Notes: a model not told the origin generated them from the letters alone. A stretch of 31,563 bases of DNA from DATGZX01 sp035296965 (GCA_035296965.1 DATGZX010000441.1:1-31563); one strand, 5' to 3'. Shown: positions 23,480 to 30,969, counted from the first letter of the stretch. Translations and numbers: made by a program.

Positions 23480-24274
23480 GTGACTCCATCACTTCAGCTC
23501 AGTAGAGGGGATCTGCGTGCGCTACCTCGATTCGCGCGTGTCGCTTTTGCGGCAAAGTGCGGACGCCGAGTGCAGAACCTCCTTCGCATTTTCATGCCTA
23601 CACTCGAACAACAGGTCTTTGATGTCTTCGAACGGGCTCTGGTGCTTGCCGAGCGGGTGGGCGCAAAGGATCTACCAACAGACAGTCTTGCGGACGCAGC
23701 CAATGAAGCCCATAGATACGCTTCGGCGCTGATCGGCCTAGCTCAGATGTGCCCACCCGGTTCTTCTCCCAAGCCGGTTCCCGCAGCCAACATCGTCGCT
23801 TATAACGTCGGCAACGCTGTTGCGGCGTGTGCTAGAGCCGCTGACGCAGCGACTCGTCAGGATGATGAGACCGCCAGCGATTTCGCCTTCGATGCGTATT
23901 CATTTGCAGACAGCGCCGCTCGCTGCGCCAATGCGGCCGGCATTGAAAACGTAATGCATTACGACTTCCAGATCCTCCGCCAAGCCGCCGAACGCGGCGA
24001 ACTCAACGACGAGAGCCCCGTTAGCCAGGGATTTTCGGGATATGACCGAGAGCTGCAGACTTACAGCAAAGAACTTCCCAAGTTGCTCGCCTATGAGGGA
24101 AGGTTTGTCGCGATCCGCGGTCAGGAAATCGTCGGGCCTGTGCAAACCTACGAGGACGCCTTGGAGATTGGCTACGAGCGCTTTGGCTTGCAACCGTTCC
24201 TTGTGAAGAGGATTGAAGAAACCGAGACAGTTTACCCGCTTCCCAGCAGGCTTGGTTCCGAATGCCCCATATAA
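23480..24274 (+). CDS. Helical protein with C-terminal DUF5678-like domain
   Basis: A 264-residue protein. The GTG at 23480 lies 8 nt after GGAAGGAGG; an internal ATG at 23594 (MPTLEQQVF) would give 226 residues and lacks a ribosome site, but homology may begin there. Residues about 45-190 are Ala-rich helices (ANIVAYNVGNAVAACARAAD, YSFADSAARCANAAG). The last 65 residues, LLAYEGRFVAIRGQEIVG then TYEDALEIGYERFGLQPFLV, match the small DUF5678-type domain, a compact alpha/beta unit of unknown function. The gene overlaps the retropepsin-like gene by 13 nt. DUF5678-like and aspartic-protease genes are, from memory, often adjacent in planctomycetes and cyanobacteria; a shared regulatory role is inferred. 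Confidence 0.65.
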   Translation: MTPSLQLSRGDLRALPRFARVAFAAKCGRRVQNLLRIFMPTLEQQVFDVFERALVLAERVGAKDLPTDSLADAANEAHRYASALIGLAQMCPPGSSPKPVPAANIVAYNVGNAVAACARAADAATRQDDETASDFAFDAYSFADSAARCANAAGIENVMHYDFQILRQAAERGELNDESPVSQGFSGYDRELQTYSKELPKLLAYEGRFVAIRGQEIVGPVQTYEDALEIGYERFGLQPFLVKRIEETETVYPLPSRLGSECPI

Positions 24275-24711
24275 CCCTCGCCATTCAACCAGGCGGGCCG
24301 ATTGCAGGTTTCTCCGTAGGTATCAGCGCCACCCGCGAGCGGGCCCTTCGTGCTGCCCACCAACCCGTGCCTGCGTTGATTCCCTTGCACGCCTTGGTCG
24401 ATACAGGGGCAGACGGCACGTTCATCGACGTTCGTCATCTACAGCCGCTAGATCTTCCCTATCCAACCTTCGCACTCGTTGGCACCGCCGCAGGCACTGC
24501 TCACACGTTTGCACCTCAGTATGAGGTGAGTTTGACCATTAGCCACCCATCAGGCAATCGCCGAGCTAATCTCGTGATCCCGGCCATCCCTGTCATCGAC
24601 ATGCAGCTCGCGCCGCACTTGGGTTATGAAGCGCTAATCGGTCGGGATGTGCTGGAACGCTGTCTGTTGCTGTATGACGGTGAGGCCGGTGCCTTTACTC
24701 TGGGATACTGA
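24262..24711 (+). CDS. Retropepsin-like aspartic protease
   Basis: A 149-residue protein. LHALVDTGADGTFID carries the D-T-G-A active-site loop (D47) of retroviral-type aspartic proteases, preceded by an N-terminal strand region (ITLAIQPGGPIAGFSVGISA). Near residue 125 YEALIGRDVLERCLLLYDG matches the C-terminal I(I/L)G-x-D-x-L element that forms the psi structure. The length is right for a single-lobe enzyme that acts as a homodimer. No signal peptide or membrane segment is seen, so it is cytosolic. It overlaps the DUF5678-like gene, implying translational coupling. The substrate is unknown; the partner protein or a regulator is the obvious candidate. Confidence 0.82.
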   Translation: MPHITLAIQPGGPIAGFSVGISATRERALRAAHQPVPALIPLHALVDTGADGTFIDVRHLQPLDLPYPTFALVGTAAGTAHTFAPQYEVSLTISHPSGNRRANLVIPAIPVIDMQLAPHLGYEALIGRDVLERCLLLYDGEAGAFTLGY

Positions 24712-24775
24712 CAACGAGATTGCGAGGGCGACGCCATCGCTCTGCGTGGGCATGTCCCCAGGCCGAGGTTGCCAG

Positions 24776-25252
24776 GTGACTGTTGCCGAACTGCAGTTGC
24801 TCCTGTTGGACCTGGGTAGATTGCTCCGCGCCTCCGCGGCCGCTGTCTGCGTAGGACAGATTTCCAATCTGTCCGGTCAGGTTGGAAACCTGACCTACAA
24901 GGCGTTCGCTGATTTTCTGGTCCAGGCCGAGGCGTATTCGCGGGGCGCCCTCGCCCCAAAGGCAAAGTCGTCCCCAGCAAAGAAAGGCAAAGCCGACCCC
25001 GCCGCCATCGAGCAGACCTGCCAGGACATCCTCGACGTGTACGCCAACGCGATCGACCCCACCGTCACCCTGGAACAGATCGAAGCCACCGTCCGCACGC
25101 TGGAGGAATCGAACGCCTCGAAGCCCCGGCTCGACGAGCTGGCCCGCCAAATGGGCTACTCGCAGAAGTTCAAATCCAAGCCAGACGTGCTCAAAGCGAT
25201 CCGCCAGAAAATCATCAGCCGCAAGGGCGCGTTCGAGCGGCCGAACGCGTGA
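24776..25252 (+). CDS. Small helical protein (copy B) with in-frame palindromic repeat
   Basis: A 158-residue protein with a GTG start in the sequence VTVAELQLLLLDLGRLLRAS; the frame is open upstream into the protease gene, but this is where family-like sequence begins. Residues 26-41 are encoded by a 48-bp intergenic-type repeat (24851-24898). KAFADFLVQAEAYSRG and the helical body shared with copy A follow, ending AIRQKIISRKGAFERPNA. The repeat is exactly 16 codons and contains no stop. Function is unknown; a lysine/alanine-rich linker (KAKSSPAKKGKADPAAIEQ) and two helical blocks are seen. It is the third gene of the locus, 64 nt after the protease gene. Confidence 0.62.
   Translation: MTVAELQLLLLDLGRLLRASAAAVCVGQISNLSGQVGNLTYKAFADFLVQAEAYSRGALAPKAKSSPAKKGKADPAAIEQTCQDILDVYANAIDPTVTLEQIEATVRTLEESNASKPRLDELARQMGYSQKFKSKPDVLKAIRQKIISRKGAFERPNA
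24851..24898. repeat. 48-bp double-palindrome repeat inside a coding frame
   Basis: Two adjacent perfect palindromes: GGACAGATT/AATCTGTCC (24854-24862, 24866-24874) and GGTCAGGTT/AACCTGACC (24875-24883, 24887-24895), each with a 3-nt loop, bounded by GTA and TAC. This type of unit is common in planctomycete intergenic regions. Here it reads VGQISNLSGQVGNLTY in the frame of the surrounding gene. Confidence 0.85.
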
Positions 25253-25341
25253 AGGGGTTGAGGAGGGAGCAGTTCAAGCGCGAACGCCGTGTGCCGTGGA
25301 TTCTTGCAGCCGCCAAGCCAGACCAATATTTGCGCGCGAGT

Positions 25342-27483
25342 TCATTCTTCTCGATACGGCTTGCGCTGCTCGTAGAGCTTGAGACGCTCGCGGCTCTCTT
25401 TGCCTCTTTGCTTCTCGTACTCTCGGTCTTCAAGTGCTTTTTTCTGCCATTTTACCGCTTCATCAAACCTACCGCTCTCGGCATATGCTGCCGCGAGTGT
25501 ATCTAGCGCATTGGCTTCGTTCCATTTTGCAAGTTCGCATGCCTTTTTTGCACACTCCATGGCCTTCTTGCCATTTCGGTACTCTGCCCTCGGGCAAGTA
25601 GCCAGGAGCCAGGCGAGAGCGTTGTGCCCATCGGCGAATTTGGGATCCATTTGGACGGCTTGGTCGAAGTCGGCAAGGGCCTTGGCATAGTCTTTCTTGC
25701 CTACGTATGCATTGCCCCGGCTAAAGAAGGCATAGCCGAATTTGGGCTCGAGCCGGATCGCCTCGGTGAAATCGGCAACAGCCTTGTCATGGTTTTTGTT
25801 GGCAGAGTAGGCAACGCCCCGGCTGAGGTAGACGAGCACCCCTTTCGGATCGAGCCGAATGGATTCGGCGTAGTCGGCGATGGCATTGTCGTAATTCTTC
25901 TTCGCGTAGTAGCAATGGCCTCGGCTCGTATAGGCCGTTATAAATTTTGGTTCGAGGCGGAGGACTTCCGTGTAGTCGGCGATGGCATTGTCGAATTCGC
26001 GTTTGGCAGCGTAAGAATTCCCACGGTCGTTATAGGCTTGTACCATCTTCGGGTCGAGGTGGGTCGCCTCCGTAAAATCGGCGATTGCCTTGTCGTATTC
26101 GCCTTTCTGGGCGTGGGACCAACCTCTGTGGTAATTGGCGATCGCGTCCTTTGGGTTGAGCCGAATGGCCTGGCTGTAGTCGGCGATGGCCTTGTCCTGG
26201 TCACCCCTCGCGGCGTAGAACCAAGCGCGACTGTCGTAGAACCTTGCGTCCTTCGAATCGAGGCGAATAGCCTCTGTGTAGTCGGCGATAGCCTTAGCCT
26301 GGTCGCCCTTGCGGCCATAGCAGTTGCCCCTGTCGCCGTAGGCTATTGCCAATTTCGGGTTGAGGCGGATGGCTTTCGTGTAATTGGCGATGGCCTTGTC
26401 GTAGTCGGCTTTCAAAGCGTACGACCAACCTAGGCCATGATAGTTGTTTGCGTCCTTGGGCTCGAGGCGTAGCGCCTCCGTGAAATCGGCGATGGCCTTG
26501 TCCGACTTGCCAATCCTGCCATAGGAATTGCCCCGGCCGTAGTAGGCCAATGCCAATTTTGGGTCGAGCCGGATGGCCTCCGAGTAGTCGCCGATCGCTT
26601 TGTAGTGGTTACCCATCTTCGCGTAGGAACTGCCCCGACCACCGTATGCCAGCGCCGATTTCGGTTCGCGGCGGATCGCCTCCGTGTAATCCGCGATGGC
26701 CTTATCCTGGTCGCCCTTCGCGGCGTAGGAGAAACCCCGATTGTAGTAGGCTAATGAGTCCTTTGGATCGAGCCGGATAGCGTCCGTGAAGTCGGCGATG
26801 GCTTTATCCTGGTCGCCTTTCCGGGCATGAGACACGCCTCGGCTATCGTAAGCCAATGCGTCATCCGGTTCCAGGTCGATGGCCTCGTTGTAGTCGGCGA
26901 TGGCCTTGTCGTGGTCACCCTTCGCCGCGTGGGACGCTCCCCTGCTGTAGTAGGCTTTTGCGGAGTTCGAGTCGAGGCGTATAACGTCCGTGAAATCGGC
27001 GATGGCCTTATCCTGCTCGCCCTTTTCGGCGTAGGCGGCGCCTCGGCTTCCGTAGGCCGCTGCAAGTTTCGGTTCCAGGCGGATGGCTTCCGTGGCGTCG
27101 GCGATGACCTTGTCGTATTCGCCCTTCGCGCCATGGGACACGCCTCGGTTATGAAAGGCCAATGCGTCGTTGGGGTCGATCCGGATGGCTTCGGTGAAGT
27201 CGGCGATGGCCTTGTCCTGGTCACGCTTAAAGGCGTAGCAACACCCTCGCGCGTGATAAGCCTTTGCAAAATCCGCATCACGCCGAATCGCTTCTGTAAA
27301 GTCGGCGATGGCCTCGTCGTATTCCCCTTTCGCTGCATGGGACGCACCCCGCATGTAACAAGCATTGGCATCGTCGTCAGCGACCGCGATGGAGTTCGCA
27401 TCGCGGCCAAACACCGCTTCCGGCGTCAGCAGGATTGTGAGCGCGACGAAGGAGAGATAGCGTCGACTATATTTGAGCTGCAT
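25342..27483 (-). CDS. Secreted TPR protein, about 19 tandem repeats
   Basis: A 713-residue protein with a signal peptide (MQLKYSRRYLSFVALTILLT then PEAVFG). From about residue 38 there are 17 near-identical 34-residue TPR units of the form AYxxRGxxYAxKGDxDKAIADYTEAIRLDPK, then two divergent ones. The last part (LAWLLATCPRAEYRNGKKAM, NALDTLAAAYAESGRFDEAV, ending LYEQRKPYREE) is the characteristic end of planctomycete TPR proteins. At DNA level the gene shows a 102-bp periodicity, which favours unequal crossing-over and copy-number change. It probably acts as an exported protein-binding scaffold. A promoter with TACAAT lies upstream at 27539-27568. Confidence 0.88.
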   Translation of the reverse strand: MQLKYSRRYLSFVALTILLTPEAVFGRDANSIAVADDDANACYMRGASHAAKGEYDEAIADFTEAIRRDADFAKAYHARGCCYAFKRDQDKAIADFTEAIRIDPNDALAFHNRGVSHGAKGEYDKVIADATEAIRLEPKLAAAYGSRGAAYAEKGEQDKAIADFTDVIRLDSNSAKAYYSRGASHAAKGDHDKAIADYNEAIDLEPDDALAYDSRGVSHARKGDQDKAIADFTDAIRLDPKDSLAYYNRGFSYAAKGDQDKAIADYTEAIRREPKSALAYGGRGSSYAKMGNHYKAIGDYSEAIRLDPKLALAYYGRGNSYGRIGKSDKAIADFTEALRLEPKDANNYHGLGWSYALKADYDKAIANYTKAIRLNPKLAIAYGDRGNCYGRKGDQAKAIADYTEAIRLDSKDARFYDSRAWFYAARGDQDKAIADYSQAIRLNPKDAIANYHRGWSHAQKGEYDKAIADFTEATHLDPKMVQAYNDRGNSYAAKREFDNAIADYTEVLRLEPKFITAYTSRGHCYYAKKNYDNAIADYAESIRLDPKGVLVYLSRGVAYSANKNHDKAVADFTEAIRLEPKFGYAFFSRGNAYVGKKDYAKALADFDQAVQMDPKFADGHNALAWLLATCPRAEYRNGKKAMECAKKACELAKWNEANALDTLAAAYAESGRFDEAVKWQKKALEDREYEKQRGKESRERLKLYEQRKPYREE

Positions 27484-27538
27484 TGGACACCGCCCTTATC
27501 GCGATGCGCATTGGTGTCGATCTGGATAAGCAAATGCA

Positions 27539-27568
27539 ATTGTATCTCGTCCATTAGGCAGCGACCAA
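27539..27568 (-). promoter_or_regulatory. Promoter of the TPR gene
   Basis: On the minus strand, TTGGTC (complement of 27563-27568) and TACAAT (complement of 27539-27544) are separated by 18 nt, about 55 nt before the ATG at 27483. Confidence 0.5.
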
Positions 27569-27609
27569 TGTAACAAACCACAGTACAAGCCCGTGGCATT
27601 GCCGTTGCA

Positions 27610-28278
27610 TCACTCCGCACCGAGATCCTCGACGAAGCTGGCCTCCTCACGGACTCGCTCGAGGGGCACTCCGAGATTATCCGAGATGATGAATCGGATC
27701 TTGTCCGCGATTTCCTCGTCGCTAAGTCTCGCCGGCGTTTCTCCGTTCTTAGGTGTCGCTGGGGCAAGATACAAGATTACATCTCGGAGCGTGCGATAGG
27801 GACCTGTGTGAACGGCAAACGGCTTCGTAATCAAACGAGTCAGCAAGCCGAGCGGAAGCACCAATGCCAGAGGGATAACAGAATGGAACATCCAAACCAT
27901 GGCCGCAGCGACCGCTAGGACGAGGATCGTGCTGAGCCAGAAAACCGTCGTCGAAATCCGCAGATGCGGAAGCTCCACTCCTCGGTCATGCAATTGGCTC
28001 CAAACTCTGCGCCGTTCGTTTGCCGGGATCAGGACCGCAAGCTGCCCGCTCGGGTGAATCTGCATGCGGGATAGCGACAGCACGCGCATCAATTCGCTTC
28101 GGAACCGGTAAAACGTTCGGCTCGTCATGCAAACTTCACCTGATCGCAAGCGTATGTTCGATCGTACATATTCAATCAGGTCTCCAACGGTGAACATTTT
28201 CTGGACCGCCCCATCCGGGATTCTCAATCCGAAGCCCTGCTCGATCTCCAGAACCAGCTCGATTGCATCGAGTCCCAT
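27610..28278 (-). CDS. Membrane protein with permuted acyl-carrier-protein halves
   Basis: A 222-residue protein; the ATG at 28278 has AGGAGG 7 nt upstream and begins the homology, so the frame's earlier start at 28332 is rejected. Residues 1-38 (MGLDAIELVLEIEQGFGL, then FTVGDLIEYV) match helices II-III of an acyl carrier protein, with Ala at the position of the phosphopantetheine Ser. Residues about 45-105 are a basic helical linker; 111-131 and 133-150 are membrane helices. The final 36 residues (LSDEEIADKIRFIISDNLG then ASFVEDLGAE) match helix I and the loop leading up to the missing DS motif. The two halves are therefore in reversed order around a membrane hairpin. Without a Ser it cannot carry phosphopantetheine there. 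Similar proteins are, from memory, recurrent in planctomycetes. Confidence 0.72.
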   Translation of the reverse strand: MGLDAIELVLEIEQGFGLRIPDGAVQKMFTVGDLIEYVRSNIRLRSGEVCMTSRTFYRFRSELMRVLSLSRMQIHPSGQLAVLIPANERRRVWSQLHDRGVELPHLRISTTVFWLSTILVLAVAAAMVWMFHSVIPLALVLPLGLLTRLITKPFAVHTGPYRTLRDVILYLAPATPKNGETPARLSDEEIADKIRFIISDNLGVPLERVREEASFVEDLGAE

Positions 28279-28307
28279 GACGTGCCTCCTGATCGTTCGT
28301 CGTGTGC

Positions 28308-28333
28308 CATGCCCGTGGCTTTGCACGGGCATG
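28308..28333. repeat. REP-like hairpin, copy 1
   Basis: CATGCCCGTG (28308-28317) and CACGGGCATG (28324-28333) form a perfect 10-bp stem with a 6-nt loop (GCTTTG). It lies 30 nt upstream of the ACP-like gene. A copy in the opposite orientation is at 28468-28493. Confidence 0.75.
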
Positions 28334-28467
28334 CGAGAGATAGTATATGTGATTATGATTTGGGCTTCGAGCGAGAGGAGTGCCCCTGACTAAAATCATG
28401 ATCCAGCGTCGATAGGAAGTGCGTCACTGCAAGTAGTCGTAGGTTCCCGAAGGGTCCTCGTCGTCCA

Positions 28468-28493
28468 CATGCCCGTGCAAAGGCACGGGCATG
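28468..28493. repeat. REP-like hairpin, copy 2 (inverted)
   Basis: The same 10-bp stem as at 28308-28333 with loop CAAAGG, the near-complement of copy 1's loop, so the two hairpins form an inverted pair about 135 nt apart. Flanking GTGCCATG-type bases also match. No gene was seen in the 28334-28596 spacer. Confidence 0.75.
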
Positions 28494-28596
28494 GCACTCC
28501 GTGGGACATGCACCAGCATCTCCCGGTGCCGCGCCTGACCAGCATCTACCATTTCCATCAGACCGCTGAGTATGGCGACAACGAATCTCCAGCTAC

Positions 28597-29277
28597 TTAC
28601 TTCGCCGGTACGATCTTCAGATTGCTGAACGCGCCCTCGTTGCTGTCCACCCACAATCCGACCTTGCCCTTTTCGCGGTTGCTCAGGCGATCGACAACCA
28701 AGCAGGGCTCCTTCGCGTCGTCGACCCACACGCTCACCTTTTGCTTCGTCACCTCGATGCGGGCGTGGAACCAGCCGCTTGGGTCGGGGACGGGCTTGAC
28801 TGCGGACTCATAGGTGCCTGGTTTCCCCGCTCGGAGCTTCTCCCAGGTGTGCTCCGGCCAAGCGACGTATTGGACCGCACGTGCACGAAACTCGTCGCCT
28901 CTCATAAAGTTGAACGGGCGGAAGTAAATGGCCTCAAAGGTCTTGCCGTCTTCGACGTTGAATGCCACGCCCAGGAAGGTCCGCTCGAACTTGCCCTTGC
29001 CCTTCAGGTCGATCTCGAGGGTGCCTTCGGCGAACTCCAAGCCCTCGACCAACGCGAGCCCGATGTTGCTTGGCGTATTCACCCTGCCCTTGGGCTTCAA
29101 ACGGACCACGCGTTTGCCGTCCTCCATGGCCGGGTCGCACTCGGCGTTGAGCAGAGTCCAAGTCTTCCCGTCGTTGATCTGGGAAAGGTCGGGCGCAATC
29201 ACCTTCTCCCGAGCAAGGCAGAGCGGAGCGTAGGCCAGCAGGACGCCGAGCACCCATCCCCAAGACAAGCAGTTCAT
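28597..29277 (-). CDS. Secreted LamG/DUF1080-like protein
   Basis: A 226-residue protein with a signal peptide (MNCLSWGWVLGVLLAYAPLC then LAREK); the ATG at 29277 has GGAGG 6 nt upstream, and the longer frame to 29415 is just repeat sequence. The mature part is a beta sandwich: GLEFAEGTLEIDLKGKGK, RTFLGVAFNVEDGKTFEAIY, HARIEVTKQKVSVWVDDAKE and KVGLWVDSNEGAFSNLKIVP. These match the concanavalin-like fold of LamG and DUF1080 (3-keto-disaccharide hydrolase-type) proteins. The final SNLKI element is typical of that group. It probably binds or processes glycans outside the cytoplasm; no catalytic residues were assigned. Confidence 0.8.
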   Translation of the reverse strand: MNCLSWGWVLGVLLAYAPLCLAREKVIAPDLSQINDGKTWTLLNAECDPAMEDGKRVVRLKPKGRVNTPSNIGLALVEGLEFAEGTLEIDLKGKGKFERTFLGVAFNVEDGKTFEAIYFRPFNFMRGDEFRARAVQYVAWPEHTWEKLRAGKPGTYESAVKPVPDPSGWFHARIEVTKQKVSVWVDDAKEPCLVVDRLSNREKGKVGLWVDSNEGAFSNLKIVPAK

Positions 29278-29313
29278 GGCAACCTCCAGAAGAAATGCGT
29301 TTCCGAGGAACAT

Positions 29314-29413
29314 GTTGAAAAAGGGGTCAGACCCCGTGTGGAACCGGAATTGTTTGGCCATTTCTGAGCCACCAGGCTCTGCACGCTTGAGGGGGTCAGA
29401 CCCCTTTTTCAAC
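29314..29413. repeat. 100-bp MITE-like element with 22-bp inverted termini
   Basis: The terminal arms 29314-29335 (GTTGAAAAAGGGGTCAGACC, then CC) and 29392-29413 are inverted copies matching at 21 of 22 positions. Each arm includes its own palindrome GGGGTCAGACCCC. It lies 37 nt upstream of the LamG-like gene. Reading through it creates a spurious N-terminal extension of that gene. Confidence 0.8.
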
Positions 29414-29424
29414 ACGCTCTCGAA

Positions 29425-29517
29425 GGAGAATGGTCGAGGGTGATGGTCTTAGACCTTTGAAAGTTCGCTGAGCCCCCTCACCCCAACCCCTCTCCCCGAG
29501 TACGGGGGCGAGGGGCT
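29425..29517. repeat. Palindromic intergenic repeat, copy 2
   Basis: The minus-strand version of the 13613-13708 element: the well-preserved arm is 29471-29517 (CCCCCTCACCCCAACCCCTC, then a CCCCGAGTACGGGGG hairpin); the other arm (29429-29456) is degenerate but keeps the GGTCTTAGAC core. Confidence 0.6.
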
Positions 29518-29874
29518 AGAGGGAACGCATTTTGCATTGGCTGTGCAGCAGTCACCAGTAATGGGTGACCAGTGACCGATTTTGCAATCTGGTCAGTCTT
29601 CGCTTCATTTTCAGACGCATGTTGTGGCCAGCTTATTCAAAATCTTGGCGTCGCCCCTGCCATTGCTCGAGACCGGTAACGGTGCCGTGGATGACGCGGA
29701 TGCCTGGAACTGACGGTCCGGAAGCCCTAGGGGTGCCTGTCCCCAATAGTGGTTGTAGTCGAACGCTGCGGCGTCGAAGACTCCGCCCCAGGCACGCTCC
29801 ATGTCATCCAGGCAGGCGCCGCCTACCGTGGCCTCGAATGGCACGTTACAATCAGCGAAAGGAAGGAGAGATTC
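29518..29874. other. Intergenic, no gene recognised
   Basis: Open frames here have no ribosome site or recognisable family. The end (29861-29870, GGAAGGAGAG) is a strong ribosome-site-like string facing a non-start codon. Confidence 0.45.
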
Positions 29875-29961
29875 ATAACCACGACCATCACGGGCGTCGT
29901 GACCAACGGCGTCGTCGTTCCACCCGGCCAACCCGTACCGCACGCGCGACGAACTTCATGA
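29875..29961 (+). pseudogene. Decayed antitoxin-like N-terminus
   Basis: GGAAGGAGAG at 29861-29870 is followed 4 nt later by ATA (29875) instead of ATG, opening ITTTITGVVTNGVVVPPGQP before a stop at 29961. Small antitoxin-type proteins beginning MTTTITGTVxNGVVVLP are familiar. The reading suggests a start-codon loss plus a downstream frameshift or truncation. It lies just upstream of an intact VapBC-type pair. Confidence 0.4.
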
Positions 29962-30019
29962 ACGCCCTTGGTCAGAGGCTGCGTTGCCGTCAGAAGCCCA
30001 GTTGAGCTAAACTGTATTT

Positions 30020-30286
30020 ATGGCCATCCACATTCAGTTGCCGACAGAAATCGAAATGCTCCTCAAAGCAAAAGCTGCTCAGCGCAGGCAGACGCTCGAA
30101 GAGTATCTGCAAGAAATCGCTTCCCGAGAAGCCCGGACCGGCAATGGGAGTACGGGCCTGACGCAAGCCGAATTGGCTCCGCAGGACCGTGCCACTCTAT
30201 GGCGTACATGGGCCTCGAGCCACCGCTCTCTTCCCACCGTTGCCGACGATAGCCGAGAGACCATCTACGCCGGACGTGGGGAATGA
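30020..30286 (+). CDS. Antitoxin of a VapBC-type pair
   Basis: An 88-residue protein. MAIHIQLPTEIEMLLKAKAA then TLEEYLQEIASREART is a strand followed by two helices, the ribbon-helix-helix pattern of VapB/CopG-type antitoxins. A flexible C-terminal tail rich in polar and aromatic residues (TLWRTWASSHRSLPTV, ending YAGRGE) would bind the toxin. The gene overlaps the PIN-domain gene by 4 nt (ATGA), the usual coupled arrangement. Autoregulation by the complex is expected for the family; no operator was identified. Confidence 0.75.
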   Translation: MAIHIQLPTEIEMLLKAKAAQRRQTLEEYLQEIASREARTGNGSTGLTQAELAPQDRATLWRTWASSHRSLPTVADDSRETIYAGRGE

Positions 30287-30765
30287 GCACCCTGGTTGAT
30301 ACGAATATCGTGACGCGCAGTGCCCAACCCAGCCATCCCATGTACCAACCGGCAGTCGACGCCGTGGACCTCCTCACCCGCCAAGGCGAAGTGCTCTGTC
30401 TTGTTCCCCAGAACATCTATGAGTTTTGGGTGGTGGCCACACGGCCGGTGGCTCTGAATGGGCTTGGCCTTAGCGTAGCCGAAGCCCAAGCCGAGCTAGC
30501 AACTCTCAAGCAGATTTTCACTCTGGTTCACGACACGCCCTTCGTCTTGACGGAATGGGAGCAGCTCATCAACCAATATCAGGTCGTTGGCAAGAATGCC
30601 CACGACGCTCGGCTCATAGCTGCCATGAAGGTCCATGGCATCAAGCAATTTTTGACTTTCAACACGCAGGATTTCGTGCGTTATCAAGGGATCACGATCT
30701 TGTCACCGTTCGACGTACTGCGAGCGCCACCAGCGCCGCCACAGTCCCAAAGCCAAGCTCCTTGA
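30283..30765 (+). CDS. vapC: PIN-domain ribonuclease toxin (VapC family)
   Basis: A 160-residue protein. The acidic metal-binding set of PIN nucleases is visible: D6 in LVDTNI, E47 in QNIYEFWVV, D108 in NAHDARLIAAM and D130 in TFNTQDF. LTFNTQDFVRYQGITILSP is the typical end of the domain. VapC proteins cleave specific tRNAs or 23S rRNA when free of VapB. The start is within the antitoxin stop (ATGA overlap). The last 15 residues (PPAPPQSQSQAP) are an odd low-complexity tail beyond the domain. Confidence 0.85.
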   Translation: MSTLVDTNIVTRSAQPSHPMYQPAVDAVDLLTRQGEVLCLVPQNIYEFWVVATRPVALNGLGLSVAEAQAELATLKQIFTLVHDTPFVLTEWEQLINQYQVVGKNAHDARLIAAMKVHGIKQFLTFNTQDFVRYQGITILSPFDVLRAPPAPPQSQSQAP

Positions 30766-30969
30766 CCGCAAGGCCTTTGAAAGGCCCTGCAGAATGACTT
30801 CTCATTCCGACCGCCAGTCCGACCCCTTCAACAACTCCGCTAAAATGGCCTGCTGGGACGGCAACCTCCGCCACCTGACACTGCGGCCGCCGGCACCTTT
30901 GCCGGGTTTTTGGGTCCAGGTTAGGATCAGTTCCCCGGTGCGCGTCGCCTCCCTTGGAATGGCGGAATT

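Noticed and set aside
24624..24980. Minus-strand frame reading SGFQPDRTDWKSVLR
   Set aside because: This is the translated palindromic repeat at 24851-24898 on the antisense strand, not a gene.
25342..27483. Regularly spaced repeats that might suggest a CRISPR array
   Set aside because: The 102-bp period is the codon trace of 34-residue TPR units in one continuous reading frame; there are no constant repeats with unique spacers and no cas genes.
29278..29415. 46-residue N-terminal extension of the LamG-like protein
   Set aside because: It is encoded by the 100-bp palindromic element; the signal peptide and ribosome site place the start at 29277.
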